Notes under the pieces: generated by a model
What the model saw: only the letters and a program-made list of their open reading frames with translations
The model's database searches: none
Told to the model about the DNA's origin: nothing
NCBI RefSeq assembly: GCF_900996225.1
Contig: NZ_CAAJGL010000068.1
Coordinates: forward strand, 558,001 to 622,000
DNA from: Paraburkholderia sp. BCC1884
Lineage (GTDB): Bacteria; Pseudomonadota; Gammaproteobacteria; Burkholderiales; Burkholderiaceae
DNA length: 64,000 nucleotides
Direction: 5' to 3'
Shown here: positions 41,861-51,297 of the stretch, one piece after another
Position numbering within the stretch: the stretch's first letter is position 1
Layout of the letters: each line of letters begins with the position of its first letter
Program-made: the position numbers and the translations under genes

Positions 41861-43030
41861 ATGACTGTTTCGGGCAGGTTGGCGCTCAGGCTGGTGTCTT
41901 TATGTCTTGCGGCCAGCGCCGCTTTCGCATCGGCCGCGCGCGCGGCTGACCCGGTCACCCTCAATATCGTCGACGTCGCCGGCGACTTGCAACTCACGCA
42001 AAAAGCCTTCGAAGCCTTCAAGGCGAAGTATCCGAATCTCGTCGCCAACTTCACCTTCACGAATGCGCCGGCGCCCCAACTGCCCGGCAAGATCAAGGCG
42101 ATGCAGGGTGCGGGCCGCTCCGACATCGATCTCGTCCTGACGGGCACGGACGCTCTGGCGGCCGGCATCGAACAAAATCTCTGGATCAAGCTACTGCCCG
42201 ACAACGCGGCGCAGTTCCCCGGCGTGCTCGACAAATACGCAGCGGGCCCGCGCAAGATGCAAGACCTCGCGCAAGGCTACGGTCTCGAAGTCGCTTATAT
42301 GCCGGCAGGTCCGCTGCTCGAATACAACCCCGCCAAAGTCAGCGACCCGCCGAAGACGCCTGAGCAATTGCTGCAGTGGTGCAAGGCGCACCCCGACAAG
42401 CTGATCTACGCGCGTCCGGCGAATTCCGGCCCCGGCCGCACGTTTCTGATGGGTTTGCCCTACGTGCTCGGCGACAGGGACCCGCAGGACCCGATTCACG
42501 GTTGGGACAAGACCTGGGCCTTTCTCAAACAACTGAACGACTGCGTTCCCTACTATCCGGGCGGCACCTCGGCCGTGATGAAAGAACTCGGCGAAGGCTC
42601 GCGTGACATGACCGTCACGGTGACGGGCTGGGACATCAACCCGCGCGCGCTCGGCATCGTGCCTGCGGAATTTCGCGTTCAGGCATTCGACAACATGACG
42701 TGGGTGAACGATGCCCACTACATGGTGATTCCGAAGGGCGTGCCGAAGGAAAAGCTCGACGTGCTCTACAAGCTGATGAACTTCATGCTTGAACCGGCGC
42801 AGCAGGCCATGACCTACGACGACGGCTATTTCTATCCCGGCCCGGCGATCAAAGGTGTGACAGTCGACCAGGCGCCCGCGCACAGCCAGGACGTGCTGAA
42901 GAAATATGGTCGGCCGGAATACGCAAAGCTGCTGGCCGAGCGGCCGCATGCATTGCCGTTGAATGCAGCGGCGATGGTCGCCGCCTTCAAGAAATGGGAC
43001 ACCGACATCGGCGCGCAGAAAACCAGATAG
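41861..43030 (+). CDS. ABC importer solute-binding protein (polyamine/iron type)
   Basis: A 389-residue family-1 extracellular solute-binding protein, periplasmic. The chosen start has GAGGAG upstream and gives a clean signal peptide (LVSLCLAASAAFASAARAA-DP). The mature protein begins VTLNIVDVAGDLQLTQKAF and ends with a PAAKKW-like segment (AAAMVAAFKKWDTDI). It is the first gene of a four-gene importer unit with ATPase and two permeases of the polyamine/2-aminoethylphosphonate class. Ligand unknown, as a polar or anionic small molecule cannot be chosen from sequence. Confidence 0.88.
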   Translation: MTVSGRLALRLVSLCLAASAAFASAARAADPVTLNIVDVAGDLQLTQKAFEAFKAKYPNLVANFTFTNAPAPQLPGKIKAMQGAGRSDIDLVLTGTDALAAGIEQNLWIKLLPDNAAQFPGVLDKYAAGPRKMQDLAQGYGLEVAYMPAGPLLEYNPAKVSDPPKTPEQLLQWCKAHPDKLIYARPANSGPGRTFLMGLPYVLGDRDPQDPIHGWDKTWAFLKQLNDCVPYYPGGTSAVMKELGEGSRDMTVTVTGWDINPRALGIVPAEFRVQAFDNMTWVNDAHYMVIPKGVPKEKLDVLYKLMNFMLEPAQQAMTYDDGYFYPGPAIKGVTVDQAPAHSQDVLKKYGRPEYAKLLAERPHALPLNAAAMVAAFKKWDTDIGAQKTR

Positions 43031-43082
43031 CGCATGCGCTGGCGTTGACCGGCTCACCGTTTCAGCGCTTCAGGAAACCACC

Positions 43083-44162
43083 ATGAAGCATCACTTCGAA
43101 GAGTTGCGGCTCGATTCGGTGAGCCGCAGTTTTACCAGCACGGAAGGCCAGCCGATCGCCGCGTTGCAAGGTCTCGATCTCACGATCCGGCGCGGCGAGT
43201 TCATCGCCTTGCTGGGACCTTCGGGGTGCGGCAAATCGACGGCGCTCAATTGCATCGCCGGTCTGCAGCCGTTGAGCGGCGGCGGTATCTGGCTCGACGA
43301 GAAACGCATCGACGTGCTGCCGCCGGAGAAGCGCGGCTTCGGCATGGTGTTTCAGAACTACGCGCTGTTTCCGCATATGAGCGTGCTCGATAACGTCGGC
43401 TTCGGATTGAAGATGCGCGGCATCGGCAGAGGCGAAATCACGCGACGTGCGCGCGCGGCTTTGCAACTCGTGCAACTGGTCGGACACGAACGTAAATTGC
43501 CCGGTCAATTGTCCGGCGGTCAGCAGCAGCGCGTTGCGATTGCGCGTGCCATCGTGATCGAGCCGCCGCTGATCCTGATGGACGAACCGCTGTCGAATCT
43601 CGACACGAAACTGCGCATCGAGATGCGCGCCGAGATTCGTCGCATCCACAGTCAGCTCGAACGCGCGACCCTCTACGTCACGCACGATCAGGACGAAGCG
43701 CTCTCGATGGCCGACCGCATCGTCGTGATGAAAGAGGGCGTTGCGCAGCAGATCGCCACGCCGAAAGAGGTGTACACGCGACCACGAAATCTGCACGTCG
43801 CGCGCTTCATGGGTTACCGGAACGTGCTGGCGTTCGAACTCGACGGCACCCAGGGCGACAGCGTGGCGGTCAGCGCGAACGGCGTGCGTCTGATCGGCAC
43901 GCCGATGGCGGGTTTCAACAGCAAGCGGGTGAGCGTCGCGCTGCGGCCCGAAGATATCGAGCGCGCGCCGCCCGGCGCCGACAACGCTTTCGACGCTACC
44001 GTCATCACCGTCGAATACGGCGGTCATGATTCGCTGCTGCGTATCAAAACCGCATTCGGCGAGCTGTGGGCCCGCATGGCCGGCGAGTTCGCCGAGGGCG
44101 TGCGAATCAGCCTGCGCGTGCCGCCGTCGCGCATACTGATCTACGACGACGAGGCCGCATGA
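43083..44162 (+). CDS. ABC importer ATPase, PotA-like
   Basis: A 359-residue ATPase: Walker A LLGPSGCGKST, Q-loop VFQNYALFPHMSV, signature LSGGQQQRVAIARA, Walker B ILMDEPLSNLD, H-loop YVTHDQDEALS, and a C-terminal TOBE/OB domain (VALRPEDIERAP, VITVEYGGHDSLLRI) as in PotA/MalK/FbpC. The start is 52 bp after the solute-binding-protein stop, and the stop overlaps the next gene by four bases. Confidence 0.93.
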   Translation: MKHHFEELRLDSVSRSFTSTEGQPIAALQGLDLTIRRGEFIALLGPSGCGKSTALNCIAGLQPLSGGGIWLDEKRIDVLPPEKRGFGMVFQNYALFPHMSVLDNVGFGLKMRGIGRGEITRRARAALQLVQLVGHERKLPGQLSGGQQQRVAIARAIVIEPPLILMDEPLSNLDTKLRIEMRAEIRRIHSQLERATLYVTHDQDEALSMADRIVVMKEGVAQQIATPKEVYTRPRNLHVARFMGYRNVLAFELDGTQGDSVAVSANGVRLIGTPMAGFNSKRVSVALRPEDIERAPPGADNAFDATVITVEYGGHDSLLRIKTAFGELWARMAGEFAEGVRISLRVPPSRILIYDDEAA

Positions 44163-45037
44163 ACACGCCTATGCTGTCGCCGCCGCTTGCGCCGCGCGAC
44201 GCCAAGGCGTGGCTGGTCGCACCGGCGCTGATCTTCATCGGCGCGCTGTTCATCTATCCGTTCGCGTACGGTCTGGCGCTGTCGTTCCGGCCGATGAACG
44301 GCGGCAGCCCGTGGGCCAACTATCTGACGTTCTTCACCGACACGTCGATGTGGCCGACGATTCTCGTCACGCTCAAGCTCGCCGTGCCCGCGACGCTAAT
44401 CAACGTCGGCGTCTCGGTGCCCGTGGCATTCGCGCTGCGCCGCTACTCGCGCTATCAAAAACTCGTCACGACCTTGCTGGTGATTCCGGTGACACTCGGC
44501 ACGGTGCTGATCGCCGACGGCATGCTTACGTATTTCGGCCCGAACGGCTGGTTTCCGCAAGCGCTGCACGGTTTGCATCTGTACACGAACGAAGTGCGCC
44601 TCACGCACAACTTCTGGGGCGTGCTGATCTCGCTGATCGTGTCCGGATTTCCATTCGCGTTTCTGTTGACGCTCTCCTACGTGACCGGCATCGATCCGAC
44701 GCTGGCGAGCGCGGCCGCGACGCTCGGCGCGAGTCCGTGGCAGCAGTTTCGCCGCATCTATTTTCCGCTGCTGCTGCCGGGCTTGACGATGGCGGCGTGT
44801 CTGTCGTTCGTGCAGGCGTTTTCGGTGTTTCCATCGGCTGTGCTGCTGGGCGCGCCGGCCGGACCCACGCGTGTGATGTCGATCGCCGCGGCCGAAGCCG
44901 CATTCGAAAGTTACGACTACTCGCTCGCGTCGGCAATCGCCATGGTGATGGGCTTCGTGCAGTTGCTGGTGGTCGCCGCGATGCTCGGCGCGCGCCGCTT
45001 CTTCTATCGCGGTCCGGTAACGGGGGGCAAAGGCTGA
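44159..45037 (+). CDS. ABC importer permease, PotB-like
   Basis: A 292-residue inner-membrane permease. Six helices are visible, beginning WLVAPALIFIGALFIYPFAYGLAL, with the EAA loop AAATLGASPWQQFRRIYFPLLLPG. The ATG overlaps the ATPase stop, and its own stop TGA overlaps the ATG of the next gene (TGATG), so the permeases are translationally coupled. Confidence 0.92.
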   Translation: MNTPMLSPPLAPRDAKAWLVAPALIFIGALFIYPFAYGLALSFRPMNGGSPWANYLTFFTDTSMWPTILVTLKLAVPATLINVGVSVPVAFALRRYSRYQKLVTTLLVIPVTLGTVLIADGMLTYFGPNGWFPQALHGLHLYTNEVRLTHNFWGVLISLIVSGFPFAFLLTLSYVTGIDPTLASAAATLGASPWQQFRRIYFPLLLPGLTMAACLSFVQAFSVFPSAVLLGAPAGPTRVMSIAAAEAAFESYDYSLASAIAMVMGFVQLLVVAAMLGARRFFYRGPVTGGKG

Positions 45038-45972
45038 TGACGAGCGAACATCGCGCGACGCCGCCTGCGTGGACGGCGTCGTCACACGATCAGCACGATG
45101 GTGCGCGCGAGCCCGACAGGCGCGTCGAGCGCGTCAAACCGCAAGCAAGCTTGCCGGGCCGTGTGTGGCGCTGGCTGGTATGGGGCGCAATGGTGTTTTT
45201 CCTCGTCAACGTCGTGCTGCTGATCGCGACCGTGGCGGTGAATTCGGTGGCGACGCGCTGGTTCGGCACCTTGTTGCCGCAAGGCTTCACGCTGCATTGG
45301 TATGCGCAGGCCTGGAGCGATTTCCAGCTCGCCAGCGTGTTGTGGGTGACGGTGGAAGTGGTCGGCGCGGTCGTGCTGCTATCGGTGCTGCTCGGCGTGC
45401 CCGCGGCTTATGCGCTGGCGCGGGTGCAATTCCGCGGCAAGCGTATGGCGATGCTGATCTTCCTGTTGCCGCTGATGGTACCGCCCGTCACGTACGGCAT
45501 TCCGATGGCGACCGTGATGTACAGAATCGGCCTGGCCGGCACGCTTGGCGGCGTGATTCTGGCGAACCTCGTGCCGGCGCTGCCCTTCGTCATTCTGGTG
45601 ATGACGCCGTTCATCGAACAGATCGACCCGAACCTCGAAGCGGCGGCGCGCATTTTCGGCGCGAACACCTTCCGTTATTTTCGGCATGTGCTCTTGCCAT
45701 TGCTGGTACCCGGCATGCTCGCGGCGGGCTTGCTGGTGCTGGTGCGCACCATCGGCATGTTCGAGTTGACGTTCTTTACCGCCGGGCCCGCGACGCAAAC
45801 GCTCGTCGTCGCTTTGTATTACGCGGTCTTTTCAACTGGCGTACGCGCACCGCAATCGATCGATGCGATGGCGATGATCTATATGGCGATCACCCTGATC
45901 TGGGTGCTGATCGCGCTGCAGTTCGTGAGCCCGACGCAGATCGTGTCGCGCGTGAAGGAACCGACGCGTTGA
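45037..45972 (+). CDS. ABC importer permease, PotC-like
   Basis: A 311-residue permease with a longer, polar N-terminal tail (about 45 residues) before the first helix (MVFFLVNVVLLIATVAVNSV), then YALARVQFRGKR and the EAA loop (AARIFGANTFRYFRHVLLPLLVPG). Starts inside the previous stop. It is the last gene of the importer operon. Confidence 0.92.
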   Translation: MTSEHRATPPAWTASSHDQHDGAREPDRRVERVKPQASLPGRVWRWLVWGAMVFFLVNVVLLIATVAVNSVATRWFGTLLPQGFTLHWYAQAWSDFQLASVLWVTVEVVGAVVLLSVLLGVPAAYALARVQFRGKRMAMLIFLLPLMVPPVTYGIPMATVMYRIGLAGTLGGVILANLVPALPFVILVMTPFIEQIDPNLEAAARIFGANTFRYFRHVLLPLLVPGMLAAGLLVLVRTIGMFELTFFTAGPATQTLVVALYYAVFSTGVRAPQSIDAMAMIYMAITLIWVLIALQFVSPTQIVSRVKEPTR

Positions 45973-46154
45973 AGGTTTGCCCGCATCGGGGCAATTACCG
46001 ATGCCGCAGCAGTTGCTGCAGAAGGAGGCTCGCGATATGTTCTGTATGTGGGAGGTGCGGCGCGACTGTCTGGCGAGCCGACCATTCACCGACTTTACCC
46101 AGGGCCGTGAGAGAGAGTGAAGCTGCCGGAGAGTAGCGACACGCAGGATGGGAA

Positions 46155-46181
46155 ACGCGATGCGGCTGGGCCGCATCGCGT
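46155..46181. terminator. Perfect 12-bp hairpin between convergent genes
   Basis: ACGCGATGCGGC and GCCGCATCGCGT pair perfectly around TGG. On the minus strand TTTCCC follows, which suits termination of the SDR gene whose stop is 18 bp away. It may also stop the importer operon from the other side. Confidence 0.5.
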
Positions 46182-46198
46182 GTGTCCCGATCGGACCG

Positions 46199-46804
46199 TC
46201 AGTAACCCACGCGATATACACGACCGGTTTGCACGCCTTCCACGCTGCGCACATAAGCGAGCGCGGCGCGCTGGGCGCTGACCGGCTCGAAGCCGCGAAA
46301 GTAGGGGGCATAGGCGCCCATCGCTTCGGTGAGCACAGTCGGGCTGACCACGTTGATCCGAATGCCGCGCGGTAATTCGACGGCTGCGCCGCGCACGAAA
46401 CCTTCGAGTGCGAGATTGACCGTGGTCGCGCTCGCGCCCTGGTAGATCGGCTCGTCGGCGATGATGCCGCTTGTCAGCGTGAACGAACCACCGTCGTTCA
46501 GGTACTGCTGCGCGCCGAGCACCACGTTAATTTGACCCATCAGCTTGTCGCGCAGCCCGACCCAGAATTGCTCGACGGTCATCTCCGGCAGCGGGCCGAA
46601 ATGCACCTTGCCGGTCGCCGTGACCACACCGTCCACCTTGCCGATCTCGCGAAAGAGCCGCTCGACGCTTGCCGGGTCGGTGCTGTCCACGTGATAGCGG
46701 CCGCGCGTCGCGCCCACTTCGATGACTTCATTGCGCGCTTTCAACTCTTCGCACACGGCCGTACCCAGCGTGCCGGTGGCGCCAATCACGACGATCTTTT
46801 TCAT
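46199..46804 (-). CDS. Short-chain dehydrogenase
   Basis: A 201-residue SDR-fold protein: KKIVVIGATGTLGTAVCEEL is the dinucleotide loop, with VVTATGKVHFG in place of the NAG motif, FTLTSGI as the serine segment, and GRVYRVGY at the end. The classical YxxxK is not obvious (SATTVNLALEGFV occupies the position), so activity is uncertain. GGAG lies six bases before the ATG chosen, and a 51-base longer start is rejected. Single gene, convergent with the importer operon. Confidence 0.8.
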   Translation of the reverse strand: MKKIVVIGATGTLGTAVCEELKARNEVIEVGATRGRYHVDSTDPASVERLFREIGKVDGVVTATGKVHFGPLPEMTVEQFWVGLRDKLMGQINVVLGAQQYLNDGGSFTLTSGIIADEPIYQGASATTVNLALEGFVRGAAVELPRGIRINVVSPTVLTEAMGAYAPYFRGFEPVSAQRAALAYVRSVEGVQTGRVYRVGY

Positions 46805-47018
46805 CTCCTGCTCCGTTTCGGGTTGAATGCAGTCGATTGTGCCGACCTTGGCCACCAGGAAAAAGCCGTACGGATGCGCAAGTCCTGCAACCCTGAGTTT
46901 CTAATCCAGCAGAAGCAGTCTGGCCGTGCGCACCGTGAATCAAACGGTGCGCACCAGGTTATTCCCTGGTTAATCGGCTCTCGCGTCGCAATTCAAACGC
47001 ATTCATGAATCGCGAATT

Positions 47019-47474
47019 TTATTTCACCCGATGTAATTCGATCACACGCGTCGGCCTCATATGGTTGAGCGCGTAATGAATACGACCACGGTCCTGGCGG
47101 CTGCTGACCGGACGCGGATCGTCGTATTGGTGATCTGCGGAGTACGCGCCTTGCGGGGGCACCATGCCCTTGTCGATTACCGTATAACCCGGTTCGAGCG
47201 CGAGCAGCAGGTGATTGCCGCCGACCCGGCTGTCGAAGCCCGCCATGCCGTCGTGCGCCTCGGGCACGCTGTTGACGAGGGTCGCATTGCTCGTGGTGAT
47301 CTCGTCGGGCGAAATCGGGCTATGGCCCGCAATGCGTGCGGCCTCGAGATTTTTTCCGTCGGTGTCGACCGTGCTGTCGTGCGTGCGGTCGTTATGCAAC
47401 TCAGTCGAACTCAGGCCGTGCATGGCCGGTTGCTTGTCGCTGTCTGCTGGCTTGTTGATATCGCTGTTCATCAT
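47019..47474 (-). CDS. Hypothetical protein, DUF3005-like
   Basis: A 151-residue soluble protein, rich in Asp and His, with segments TVDTDGKNLEAARIAGHSPI, FDSRVGGNHLLLALEPGYTVIDKGMVPPQ and YALNHMRPTRVIELHRVK. I associate it with DUF3005, found mainly in Burkholderiaceae, but cannot verify this. No signal peptide or membrane segment. Conserved-looking ends argue for a real gene. Confidence 0.6.
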   Translation of the reverse strand: MMNSDINKPADSDKQPAMHGLSSTELHNDRTHDSTVDTDGKNLEAARIAGHSPISPDEITTSNATLVNSVPEAHDGMAGFDSRVGGNHLLLALEPGYTVIDKGMVPPQGAYSADHQYDDPRPVSSRQDRGRIHYALNHMRPTRVIELHRVK

Positions 47475-47781
47475 GCATTCTCCGTTGAAGAGGACATGGT
47501 GTGAGGTGCAGCAAAACCCGTTCCGGCTACCGCAATACCTGGTTCGCCGCGTTTCTGCCGAGCTTTCGCGGCGCGCAGAAGCGCGAGATATTCAGTCGCC
47601 AACTACATCCGAGATTCTTTTCGATTTTTTTAATGGACGCGTATTTTCTACAGAGTATGATCTTACTCCGGCGAGCGAAGCACGGTTAATTCGACGAGAT
47701 TTGCGGCTGACTTTTACGATGGCCGGCAACAACGACCGTGCTACTCAAAACATTCTATGGGGCCGTCAGGGCGGGTGACAC
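47475..47781. other. 307-bp intergenic region, AT-rich part
   Basis: I see no gene. It contains an AT-rich stretch (about 47610-47680) with a TTTTTTTAATGG run that may hold promoters for the divergent flanking genes. The short frame 47501-47689 lacks coding features. Confidence 0.5.
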
Positions 47782-48015
47782 ATGCACTTCGATGCTGCAT
47801 TCACACATCGCGGCTATTTGTTGAATTGCGCGCCTGCGCGCGCCGGCGATGGCACTTGGCAACCGTATGTGGTCATCTCCCGTTCGAGCGACGGCGAACT
47901 CGTCGCTAACCGTTTTTTCCCCACTGACCTGCGCTTCGCCGACGAAGCCGCCGCCATCGCCCATGCGCGCGACTGGGCGGTTCGCTGGATCGATGCGAGC
48001 AGCGTGACAATCTGA
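47782..48015 (+). CDS. Small conserved hypothetical protein
   Basis: A 77-residue protein: RGYLLNCAPARAGDGTWQPYVVISRSSDGELVANRFFPTD, then EAAAIAHARDWAVRWIDA. This pattern, a short beta-sheet followed by an amphipathic helix, recurs among small Burkholderiaceae proteins of unknown function. The ATG follows GGGCGGGTGACAC, a weak site. It stands between the DUF3005-like gene and epsC. No function proposed. Confidence 0.65.
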   Translation: MHFDAAFTHRGYLLNCAPARAGDGTWQPYVVISRSSDGELVANRFFPTDLRFADEAAAIAHARDWAVRWIDASSVTI

Positions 48016-48146
48016 ATGAGCGCATTTCGCGTCGACGCCGCTGCGTGAGCCGCGCCGCCTGGGCGACGTTACGCGAGTGTGCGCAAAACGCGGTAATCTC
48101 TCGGCATAATCACTTCGAACCGTGTCAACGCACGGCGCTGTCTTTT

Positions 48147-49073
48147 ATGCCTAACGTGCCTGCCCATAACTGGGGCCTCGAACAGATCGTTGCCGACTTG
48201 CGCGCCTCGCGTGAAGAATTACATCGCACGCGGCATCCGCTTGGCATTCGCGAATTGCCGTCGCGCGAAGCGGTGAGCAACATCGTCACCGGGCTGCGCG
48301 CCGCGCTGTTTCCCACGCACTACGGCGCGCCCGATCTGACTGACGAAACCGTCGATTATTACGTCGGCCACACGCTCGAAAGCACCTTGCGTCTGCTCGC
48401 CGAACAGATTCGCCGCGCCTTGCGGTTTCTGCCCGAATTCGGCGAGACACCCGACGCCGATCTGAAGGAGCGCGCCTTCAACGTCGCGCGCGAATTCGGC
48501 ACGCAACTGCCGGCCATTCGCGCGCTGCTGGTAAGCGACATTCAGGCGGCGTTCACTGGCGACCCCGCCGCGCAACACATCACCGAAATCCTGCTTTGTT
48601 ATCCGGGCGTGTGGGCCATGACACATCATCGGCTCGCTCACGCATTGCATCGTCTCGGCGTGCCGTTGCTGGCGCGTTTCATCAACGAGATCGCGCACTC
48701 GGCCACCGGCATCGACATTCACCCGGGCGCGACGATCGGGCCGAGTTTCTTCATCGACCACGGCACGGGCGTGGTGATCGGCGAGACCGCGATCATTGGC
48801 GAACGTGTGCGTGTCTATCAGGCGGTCACGCTCGGCGCGAAGAGTTTCGCGGCGGACCTCGACGGCACGCTGATCAAAGGAAACGCGCGTCATCCGACCG
48901 TCGAAGACGATGTCGTGATCTACGCCGGCGCGACGATTCTCGGACGCGTGACGATCGGACGAGGCTCGGTGATCGGCGGCAATGTGTGGCTCACGCATAG
49001 CGTGCCGGCGGGCAGCAGCGTCTCGCAAGGCAAGATCCGCGAAGGCGAGCGTACCGACGAGGCGCGTCGATGA
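48147..49073 (+). CDS. epsC: Serine O-acetyltransferase (EpsC/CysE-type)
   Basis: A 308-residue acetyltransferase that converts L-serine and acetyl-CoA to O-acetylserine for cysteine synthesis. After an N-terminal helical domain, the left-handed beta-helix shows the family pattern IHPGATIGPSFFIDHGTGVVIGETAIIGERV, with the catalytic His-Asp context (D-H-G) and VEDDVVIYAGATILGRVTIG. Length and helical N-terminus match the longer EpsC class rather than enterobacterial CysE. The chosen start MPNVPAHNWGLEQIVADLRA is typical. An in-frame start about 100 bases earlier has no support. Confidence 0.85.
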   Translation: MPNVPAHNWGLEQIVADLRASREELHRTRHPLGIRELPSREAVSNIVTGLRAALFPTHYGAPDLTDETVDYYVGHTLESTLRLLAEQIRRALRFLPEFGETPDADLKERAFNVAREFGTQLPAIRALLVSDIQAAFTGDPAAQHITEILLCYPGVWAMTHHRLAHALHRLGVPLLARFINEIAHSATGIDIHPGATIGPSFFIDHGTGVVIGETAIIGERVRVYQAVTLGAKSFAADLDGTLIKGNARHPTVEDDVVIYAGATILGRVTIGRGSVIGGNVWLTHSVPAGSSVSQGKIREGERTDEARR

Positions 49074-49268
49074 TGCGCAAGGCGGCGCGTGTGGCATGGG
49101 TGTTACCTGGTGCGTCAGGAGAGTCGGGTGCGCCGGGAGCGCCGCATACGCCAAGAGCATCGCCTGCATCAGATGCGTCACATCCACCAGGTGCATCACA
49201 CGCGCCACGGCCTGCGCGGCGCCAGGCGCCAACGTGCGCGCTCCCGCACCACGGCTGAGCACCGAGTC

Positions 49269-50096
49269 ATGTCGCGCGGCCGTATCCACATGCCTCGCTG
49301 TGCGATTACCGGCATCGAAGCGACGGTGGCTGAAACCGCCCATTCGTTTCCGCGTCATTCACACGACCGTTTCGGCGTGGGGGTGATCGTGCGCGGCGGA
49401 CATCGGTCGGCGAGCGGGCGGGGCCCCGTCGAAGCGCGTGCGAACGACGCGATCATGGTCAACCCCGGCGAAGTCCACGACGGCGCGTCGCTCGACGAGC
49501 GCGGGCGAGCCTGGCGCATGCTGTATTTCGAGCCGTCGATGTTATCCATTGCCGCCGCCGAACTGAGCGGCGCCGCGGCGCGCGAGATCGAGCTGATGCA
49601 ACCGGTAGCGCATGACGCCTTGCTGAAGCGTCTGTTCGAGCGCTTGTTTTCGGTGTCGGTGGAAGCGCCGTCCGTGCTGGACGATCTGGTGCGCGAAGAG
49701 GCGTTGCTCGAATTGCTCGCGCATCTGGTGCGCACTCACGCGACGCAATCCGCGCCGTTGGTGCGTGTTGTCGCCGGGCCGATCGCGCGAGCCAGAGCGC
49801 GTATCGACGACGACCCGGCTTCGCCGCTCACCCTAACCGATCTGGCAGCCGATTCCGGCATGAGCCGTTTCCAGTTGCTACGCAGCTTTGCGCGTGAGAC
49901 GGGTCTGCCGCCGCATGCGTACCGAATGCAGCGGCGCGTCGTACTCGCGCGGCGCTCGATCGCGCACGGCGCGACGCTGGCGGACGCAGCAGCAACAGCG
50001 GGCTTCGCGGACCAGAGTCACATGACGCGGGCGTTCGTGCGCCTGCTTGGCGTGACGCCCGCCAACTACGCAGCGGCGGTGCGCCAGCGCGTCTAG
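49269..50096 (+). CDS. AraC-family transcriptional regulator
   Basis: A 275-residue regulator. An N-terminal cupin-type sensor (HSFPRHSHDRFGVGVIVRGGHRS; VNPGEVHDG) is followed by a tandem HTH (LTLTDLAADSGMSRFQLLRSFARETGLPPHAYRMQ and ATLADAAATAGFADQSHMTRAFVRLLGVTPANY). The start is placed at MSRGRIHMPRC, and the 60 codons in frame before it are His/Arg-rich and lack family similarity. Ends overlap by four bases with the convergent membrane-hydrolase gene. Target unknown; in relatives an adjacent transport gene is common but is absent here. Confidence 0.85.
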   Translation: MSRGRIHMPRCAITGIEATVAETAHSFPRHSHDRFGVGVIVRGGHRSASGRGPVEARANDAIMVNPGEVHDGASLDERGRAWRMLYFEPSMLSIAAAELSGAAAREIELMQPVAHDALLKRLFERLFSVSVEAPSVLDDLVREEALLELLAHLVRTHATQSAPLVRVVAGPIARARARIDDDPASPLTLTDLAADSGMSRFQLLRSFARETGLPPHAYRMQRRVVLARRSIAHGATLADAAATAGFADQSHMTRAFVRLLGVTPANYAAAVRQRV

Positions 50097-50608
50097 CCGG
50101 CTCGCAGATGCTGCAACCAGGGGACTCCGTGCATTCCGTGCAACCAGACTTGTTGCCCGACGAAATACGCCGCCGCCCACGAAGCCGCCACCACGATCAG
50201 ATCGCAGTGTCCGCTGTTCCACAGATTCAACGAATGGCGTCGGGCAATCCAGGGCACGCCGAGCGGATTCGGCCAGTCCGCAAACAAGTGCATCAGACCT
50301 CCGCAAGCGAAGCCGAACGCAGGCGCGGCGTACGCCGAATGTCCGAGCCAGTGATAGGACACCGCGAGCAGAGCGAGCCAGCCGATGCCCCAGTGCGTGA
50401 GCGTACGATGGGTGATCCACAAACGCCGCGCGCGCGACCACCACGCTACCTCGAGCCAGTCGGGCGCCGTGCTGCCCGCCACGCCGGCAACGAAACTCAG
50501 CAGCACGCCGATATGAAAGGGAGCGCCACCGCCAATGCGCGCGACGATCGCCGCCGCGATGACGCCGGCGGCAAAACCGGTGGCGTGATGTGCTTTGCTG
50601 GATGCCAT
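50093..50608 (-). CDS. Membrane-bound metal-dependent hydrolase (YdjM/DUF457-like)
   Basis: A 171-residue inner-membrane protein with about four hydrophobic segments. The conserved histidines and Asp of this family are at KAHHATGF, SVTAPDWLE-like TAPDWLEV, THRTLTHWG and GGLMHLFADWPNPLGV, the set that would bind a metal. Relatives are annotated as LexA-regulated inner-membrane hydrolases, without known substrates. The start at 50608 is preferred over one 36 bases upstream. Converges with araC. Confidence 0.8.
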   Translation of the reverse strand: MASSKAHHATGFAAGVIAAAIVARIGGGAPFHIGVLLSFVAGVAGSTAPDWLEVAWWSRARRLWITHRTLTHWGIGWLALLAVSYHWLGHSAYAAPAFGFACGGLMHLFADWPNPLGVPWIARRHSLNLWNSGHCDLIVVAASWAAAYFVGQQVWLHGMHGVPWLQHLRAG

Positions 50609-50673
50609 CGAAACTCGCGGCGTCACGCGCCGCCTGTAGAACAAAGGGCGGCTATGTTGGCAGAAGGGACGAT

Positions 50674-50716
50674 AAAAAAATAGCCGACGCGCGAGTTAAA
50701 AAAATCACGTATCGGC
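50674..50716 (-). terminator. Terminator candidate after the lipoprotein gene
   Basis: On the minus strand GCCGA...TCGGC pair as a short stem over a long loop, followed by TATTTTTTT (50674-50682). Stem is only five bp plus interior pairs. Confidence 0.4.
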
Positions 50717-50751
50717 TTTGCCGTTGGAAACGCCGCGGCTCGATCGAAAGT

Positions 50752-51105
50752 TCAGGTCGCGCAGCGTGCAATATCGAAGCGCATTTCCGGTTCCGGTGGA
50801 TCGTCCGGTGCATTCGCGGGATGCATCACCTTGATGACCGAGCCGGTGTTCGACGGTGTCAGCGTGACGAAGTAGGAGTTGTTCGAATCCGAGCCGACCG
50901 CGATCTCTGTCGCGCTGCCGACGCGAGACAGACGCACGCGTGACAAACGGCTTTCGAGGCAATCGGCAATGTAAGCGGGCGCGCGTTGCGACGACACGTA
51001 CACCAGGGGTTGGGAGGCATCGCGCGCGGGGCCGCTGGACGAACCGCAGGCAGCGAGTGAAGCGAGGACGGCAACAGCGGAGGTAAGCAGGAGAAGTCTT
51101 TTCAT
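50752..51105 (-). CDS. Small lipoprotein of unknown function
   Basis: A 117-residue lipoprotein: MKRLLLLTSAVAVLASLAACGSS has the lipobox LAAC with Cys20 as the lipidated residue. The mature part contains LVYVSSQRAPAYIADCLESRL and SYFVTLTPSNTGSVIKVM. Two further cysteines (in ADCLESRL and at the C-terminus, DIARCAT) could form a disulfide. Envelope location. Homologues in Burkholderiaceae are uncharacterised, as far as I know. Confidence 0.8.
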   Translation of the reverse strand: MKRLLLLTSAVAVLASLAACGSSSGPARDASQPLVYVSSQRAPAYIADCLESRLSRVRLSRVGSATEIAVGSDSNNSYFVTLTPSNTGSVIKVMHPANAPDDPPEPEMRFDIARCAT

Positions 51106-51212
51106 GGTCACATCGTCGTGGCAAGGAAGGCGGCCGGGCTCAGTATAACCACCGCATGCTCGCGTCGTCACCCGTTGAGGCTGCCAGGCTTGTGTCGAAA
51201 CGTAAGGCCCAC

Positions 51213-51247
51213 AAAAAACCCGCGCACGATCGTGTCGCGCGCGGGTT
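51213..51247 (-). terminator. Intrinsic terminator of the porin gene
   Basis: On the minus strand AACCCGCGC pairs with GCGCGGGTT (9 bp) followed by a T-run (TTTTTTG). It lies about 50 bp after the porin stop codon, the standard rho-independent form. Confidence 0.75.
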
Positions 51248-51297
51248 CGGCAGCAGGACGAATCGGTCGACTCGCCCCGCCCGGTTCGACAAAAAAC

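Noticed and set aside
49089..49268. 60-residue N-terminal extension of the AraC regulator
   Set aside because: His/Arg-rich stretch without family similarity; the start at 49269 gives a normal cupin-type N-terminus.
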